Source: Branchiostoma floridae
Taxonomy: Eukaryota; Chordata; Leptocardii; Amphioxiformes; Branchiostomatidae
DNA: 64,000 nt
Assembly: GCF_000003815.2 (NCBI RefSeq)
Contig: NC_049996.1
Span: 12,806,440-12,870,439, forward strand
Reading direction: 5' to 3'
Under the pieces are notes generated by a model that saw only the letters and a program-made list of their open reading frames with translations, ran no database searches and had not been told where the DNA came from. Positions 55,801 through 61,800 of this stretch are shown here, piece by piece. Numbering within the stretch: position 1 is the first letter of the stretch; each line of letters begins with the position of its first letter. Made by a program: the position numbers and the translations under genes.

Positions 55801-58800
55801 ATGTATTTCTGGCTACAGTTTCTTCCATTTCCAAAATTCCTCTTAAGTGAGAAGAATGAAAAAAATCACCTCCACCTCTAGAGAAACCTATAATCATAGA
55901 AAAGACTGCAAAAGAAATGCAACAAAGTAACCTCTGACTAAAATATTTGCTAGGAGAGAGTATTACTATGGCTCACTTAAAACCAAACAAATTAATCTGG
56001 ACTGGTGCAAATGGCATCACCTGTCACTTTAGGTTTATACAGTGCAAACATTCTGCTACTACCAATGTTACCACTACTACTAGAACTTACTAAAACCTCA
56101 TTTTACCTTCTACAAAATCATCAGACCTTTGTTTGTTTTTCAGGTTCATCTACTTTACAGACTGGGGATACCGTGCGTACATCGCCCGGATCTCAGCAGA
56201 CGGGACACAGAAGGAGGTTCTGATTACAGAGAAGGTCAGCTGGCCAAACGCCCTGACCATCGAGTACGCCACCGGCAGGCTGTTCTGGGCTGACGCTCAT
56301 CTGGACTTCATCGAGTCAGTACTGTATTTTAAGCACATAACATTCACAGTACATTCTCTTGGAAACTTGTATAAATTTCACAAATCATAAACCAGGCCAC
56401 ACATATGAAATTATTGGTTTCTGGTTCATACCTGTATTGCAGTTACTGTAGTACACTATACTGCTAAGGTGTATAACTGTGGGGTTCTTATTTATGCTGT
56501 ATTATATTAAGTGCTGTAAGGATTTTCTATTCTTTAAACTTTACCCATAACTGTACATTTGTATATTACTGGGTCCATACTTGATGGTAAGGGATTTGTC
56601 ACATTTGCAGTGAATATGAAATTATAACTGATTTATTTTACGTTTTCCACAAGATTCTGTAATAAGGATGGCAGTAACCGTCACACAGTCATCGGCCCCT
56701 CGGCTGATGGCACTGCGCCCCACCCCTTCGCGATGACGTTGTTCGAGGACTGGATCTACTGGTCTGACTGGAACACCAAGACTGTGGAGAAGGCACGTAA
56801 GCTGAACGGTACCGAGCGCACCACCATGGTCACCACCGTCCATCGGCCCATGGACATCCACATCGTCCATCCTCAGAGACAGATGCCATGTAAGTTTCAC
56901 AGGGGGAGGGCAGGCTACATCGACTGTGGTTCTGTAATAACTCACCCAGTGTCACAGGCAACTAGGACACCAAGAAATAATTGTCCCAATGACACTGGTT
57001 GGGTTAATAANNNNNNNNNNNNNNNNNNNNNNNNNNNNNNNNNNNNNNNNNNNNNNNNNNNNNNNNNNNNNNNNNNNNNNNNNNNNNNNNNNNNNNNNNN
57101 NNNNNNNNNNNNNNNNNNNNNNNNNNNNNNNNNNNNNNNNNNNNNNNNNNNNNNNNNNNNNNNNNNNNNNNNNNNNNNNNNNNNNNNNNNNNNNNNNNNN
57201 NNNNNNNNNNNNNNNNNNNNNNNNNNNNNNNNNNNNNNNNNNNNNNNNNNNNNNNNNNNNTCAATCTCCTTTTTTGTGTGATGTCAGTTGTCACCCGTGT
57301 GGAGACAACAATGGCGGGTGCTCCCACCTGTGTCTGATGGCCCAGAGAGGAGAGGATACACCTGTGCCTGTCCTGACAACTTCAACCTGGGATTTGACGG
57401 GTCAGTCATAAATCTGGAACCCACCTCATTGTAGACTTTACAATGGAAAACTATTGGAATTGTGATATTTGACCTCAATATAGGACCTTAGTTTAGTATC
57501 AAAAGTCCACAGGATGGGGAACAACAGACGTTAAACCGGAGAGTGAGAGTGAGTGAGTGTGTGTGTGACATTAAGTATAGGGACTTGGTGACAAAAGATG
57601 CTTTTTAAGTGTATCTTTGAAAGATGACTGTACTGTAATCCATTATCCATATGGCTATCACAGAATGTAACATTTAGAATATAGAAGATGACATAAAAAT
57701 TAATACAAAATCCATGCACTTATCATTCAAAAGAATGACTCTGTGATAACTTGTAGGAGAACGTGCATCGCCAACTGTGCAGCCAACCAGTACCGCTGTG
57801 CTGATAACGATCGCTGTATCTCCGACCTGTGGAAGTGTGACGGAGAGGAGGACTGTTTGGACGGGTCGGACGAACCTGACAGCTGCCGTATGTTTGCTCA
57901 TCTTTGTTGTTAAAAATTTGGTAAATTTTCTGGAAAGATTTCATGTTATCCACTTCTTACTCTAAGGAATATGGACTCTATGTCTTGAAAATGAGACTCA
58001 AGTACTTGAAATCTTGAAATGTTTGTGGTGGTCTTACTTTTGTGGCATTTGGGGTTTGCTCTGTACTGTCACGACACTGTATATGTGCATTTCCAATAGT
58101 TACTACTACTGTACTAGAGAACTTTTTTCGACCATGAACTAAAATCCCTGCAAAGACCTTTCTTTTCCTCCTAAAACAAAGTCAAATCCCCACAAAAGCA
58201 AATTAATTTACAGTATCACTGCTCACTGTGTTGCAAAGAACATCCCTTCAACATGTACAAAATGTACTTGTGCTTGGAAAAAGTTAAGTATGGATATATT
58301 GCTGACTATCTTACCTTATTTGCATGATATGTAATATTTCCTGTTTCTTATAGCACCACGCCATTGCCCCGCGGGTACGTTCCAGTGCACCAACCTGAAC
58401 TGTACCTATGCCTACTACCTCTGTGATGGGGACGACGACTGTGGGGACGGCTCTGATGAAGACCTGAACTGTGGTACGTCTTTATGTTTAGGATGGACAC
58501 AAAATGCATTATTTTCTATTGTTTTAAACTTTTTTTTATGTCCCAGGAAAATTGTTAGTATTCTGGTAAACAATCTATCATGTTCTAGTCAGGTATTTGC
58601 TGTTAACTGGACTCCGATCCCTCTTATACTAGGGAATAACTCACGCCTTTCCACACAGATGTAGAGCACTTGGTGACAATGTGTATTCACTCAGATGGTC
58701 TCGTACCGGAGTGCCCCCCAAGCCTCAGTCCGCATGCGTCGACTGTTCCATCAGTGAGGGGGGGACTCAACCATTCTAAATAAACTAACATTCCCCCTTT

Positions 58801-61800
58801 TTTGTTCTCTTTTTTGGCTACTCTACATAAACGTTATATAGGTTTAAACAAAGAAATCTGTTAACATTCTATAACAGTCTAAAACTAGAAAACTATAAAG
58901 GTGACATAATTTTGAATACTACACAAAAAGTATTTTTGGAATTAATACTTACTAAGTTCTAAAGAGACTAAATGAACTAGGAAGGTAGATGAACATATCA
59001 GACTTTCTCAACATATCAATGTAAACTGTCTCTTCTACATACTAGTACAAAACAAACAATACCCTCTTCTCATCACAACTGTGTGCTAGTAACAACACTC
59101 TTCTCAGTGTATTACAATATACTTCTCCAACATATTTCTAATCAGACTTTCTCAACCAATACCTTCTTCTCATCACAACTGTGTGCTAGTAACAATACTC
59201 TTTTCAGTGTATTACGATATACTTGCAATACAAAATGCTCTTCAAAAGTGTCATACAAAATACTTGTCTCATCACAAGAGTAATACAATATGCTGTCTGG
59301 TCTCATCACAAGAGTACTACAATATGCTGTCTTGTCTCATCACCACAAGAGTAAAGTAATACATTCTTCTCACCAATACTTAATTGTCTCATCACAACAG
59401 GAGTAATACAATATACTGTCTTGTCTCATCACCACAAGAGTAAAGCAATACATTCTTCTTACCAATACTTCCCCTTTTCTCTTTTTGTTCTTCTTGGAAA
59501 GTCCGTCTGACTTTGAGTGTCCTGATGGTAATATAATCTCTCTGACCATATGTGTATGTTTTCATCTTAACCAAGCACTCTTCTACATATTTCTTGTAAT
59601 ACAATTGCTTCTCACACAGCTTTTAGAACATCAGATTTGCATCTTTCCTCACGACAGTCGACACTGATATCAATGTGCCAACACAAACATCTGTGCTCAG
59701 AAAAAGAAAAAACTACTCACACATAGATAATGCATGCTACAAAGTACATATCAACCTTGTGCAGTTTCACATCTCTTGTACATAATAACCTTATTTCACA
59801 TTTCTTGATAACTCGTTAATCGTTGATCGGTCCATATACCGTAAGCAGATAGAGATGTTCACATGACTGTTTACAACGACCAATTCATGACGGTTCAAAG
59901 ATGTTCACATATAACACGGATACATATAACACAGTCACTTCTTCCTTGTCTTCTTCGCTGTTTTCACTGACTTGTGCTACTGCGTTAGCGTTTTCGTCGC
60001 TGTCTTCTATGTTGACTTCATGACTGATTTGGCCTTCTAGGCTTTCAGTTTCTACTATGACAGGCTGTGCTACCATCGCCTGTTTTTCCTGACGGCTTTC
60101 CAGTTTTTCAAGGCGACCAACCGCTTCCTGGTACTTCTTTGTCAGGCTGTCAGTCTGGAGAATGACACTGTTTAGATCCATCTGTAACTTTTGAGTTTTG
60201 TCTTTTTCCGTAGCTATCACTTCTCTCATGGAGCTGTTCTCATATCGCAACTGATCAGTCAACAATTGCAACTGTGAAACGTCATCCTCTGTCTGCTCAC
60301 CTAGAGATTTGAGTTCTTGATTGGCTTTGGTCAGTGTGGCATTTTTCTCCCTGAGATCAGCAATGTTAACTTGGGCAGTCTGGAGATCAGTCTTAAGACT
60401 TGCAATCTGTGCTGCATACGTGACTTGGAGAGCAGCTAGCTCTTTATGTGGCAGTGCTGCTGCTGACGGAGCACTATCCCCTGTATGGCACTTGCTCGTA
60501 TCAGTTCCCTGGGTCACCGTGAACACCTCATTGACCCTGTGTGGCTTATCCACCAAGGGAACACAGTAGTGGCCAGATGCCGTCAACTTGAGGTCGACAT
60601 TCTTACCAAATATTGTGGCCCTGTCCTCCTGCGTGTGCAGTACCACACCGGCCTTCTTCATGGCATCTAAAGACAGCAGTAATGGAATGTCCCGGTTTAC
60701 AACATCGGTTGATATCAGCACCTGTCTGTCAGCTATGTTAGCAGGGATTCGGTATCTTCCCAAAGAAGGTAATGTCTCGTCCCCTCCAAACTTGAACACA
60801 TGGGAACTGGTGTCTCGTGTGACATTCACCCGTGCCTTCTTATCCAACACCGATAAGTACTTATCCAACCACTCACGACCGCATACAGTGGAGGAACATG
60901 CCGAGTCGAGGACAGCACATAACAAATCCTCTTCTGACCCTTCCGACATCATGCACTCGGAAGCACCATGGGCAAACATCACCGTAAACTTTTTATCTTC
61001 AGCCTCTGTTGTGTAGGCCTCCTTTGTCGTAGCATCTGGACATTTCCGAACCAGGTGCCGGAAAGAGCCGCAACAGTGACAAAGCAGGAAATCGCCGTTA
61101 CGATCTTTTGGATTCAGCTTTTCACCAGCATAATCAGACTTCTGACCCGTTCTATACGCCTGGGGGCCGCCATCTTGGAAGTGTCCTGATCTGTATGTAT
61201 GGGGGCCATCATCGTGGGAGTTCCCTGACCTGAACGCATGGGCGCCGCCATCTTGGAAGTGCCCGTTGCGATTTCTAGCAGTGCCTGTCTGTCCACTGTA
61301 CCCGCGTTCTGAACCTCGGGACCATTTGGCACCGCCGCCACGGGATGTCTGATAGACTTCCGCTTCTGTTACATGTGCAATCTCTTGCTGAATGCCGCCT
61401 GAATAAGACGAACGTGTCGATACCAGTTCATCACTGAACTTTCTTAAGCTGCTTTTTGCTTGCATGAACAGACTAACGTCTTTTTTGGAATAATCTACTC
61501 CAGTCATTACGAGCTTGGCCTCTTCTAGAGTAAGGTTGGCTCGGCGGACAAGTAGTAGACCCAGGACGGACTCAGGCAAGGTCACATTACCGGCTCTGTT
61601 CAGTTTGTTATATAATATGTCAAATGTGGAGATGTACTCACTGATAGTCGTTGTCGGACCACGGCTGTACTTGTCGAAGGCAACGAATGCCTCCCACAGT
61701 CGGCCGGTGTTGTCTCTTCGCAGATGCTCGTCCATTTTGTCAAGTACATTTTTGAATGAATTCTCAGCGGCAAGTTCCTCCTCCGTGAGTTTTGAACCTA

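Noticed and set aside
58020-58215. Possible old MITE copy ending atttacagta
   Set aside because: Too diverged to align by eye with the intact family; left out of the feature list.
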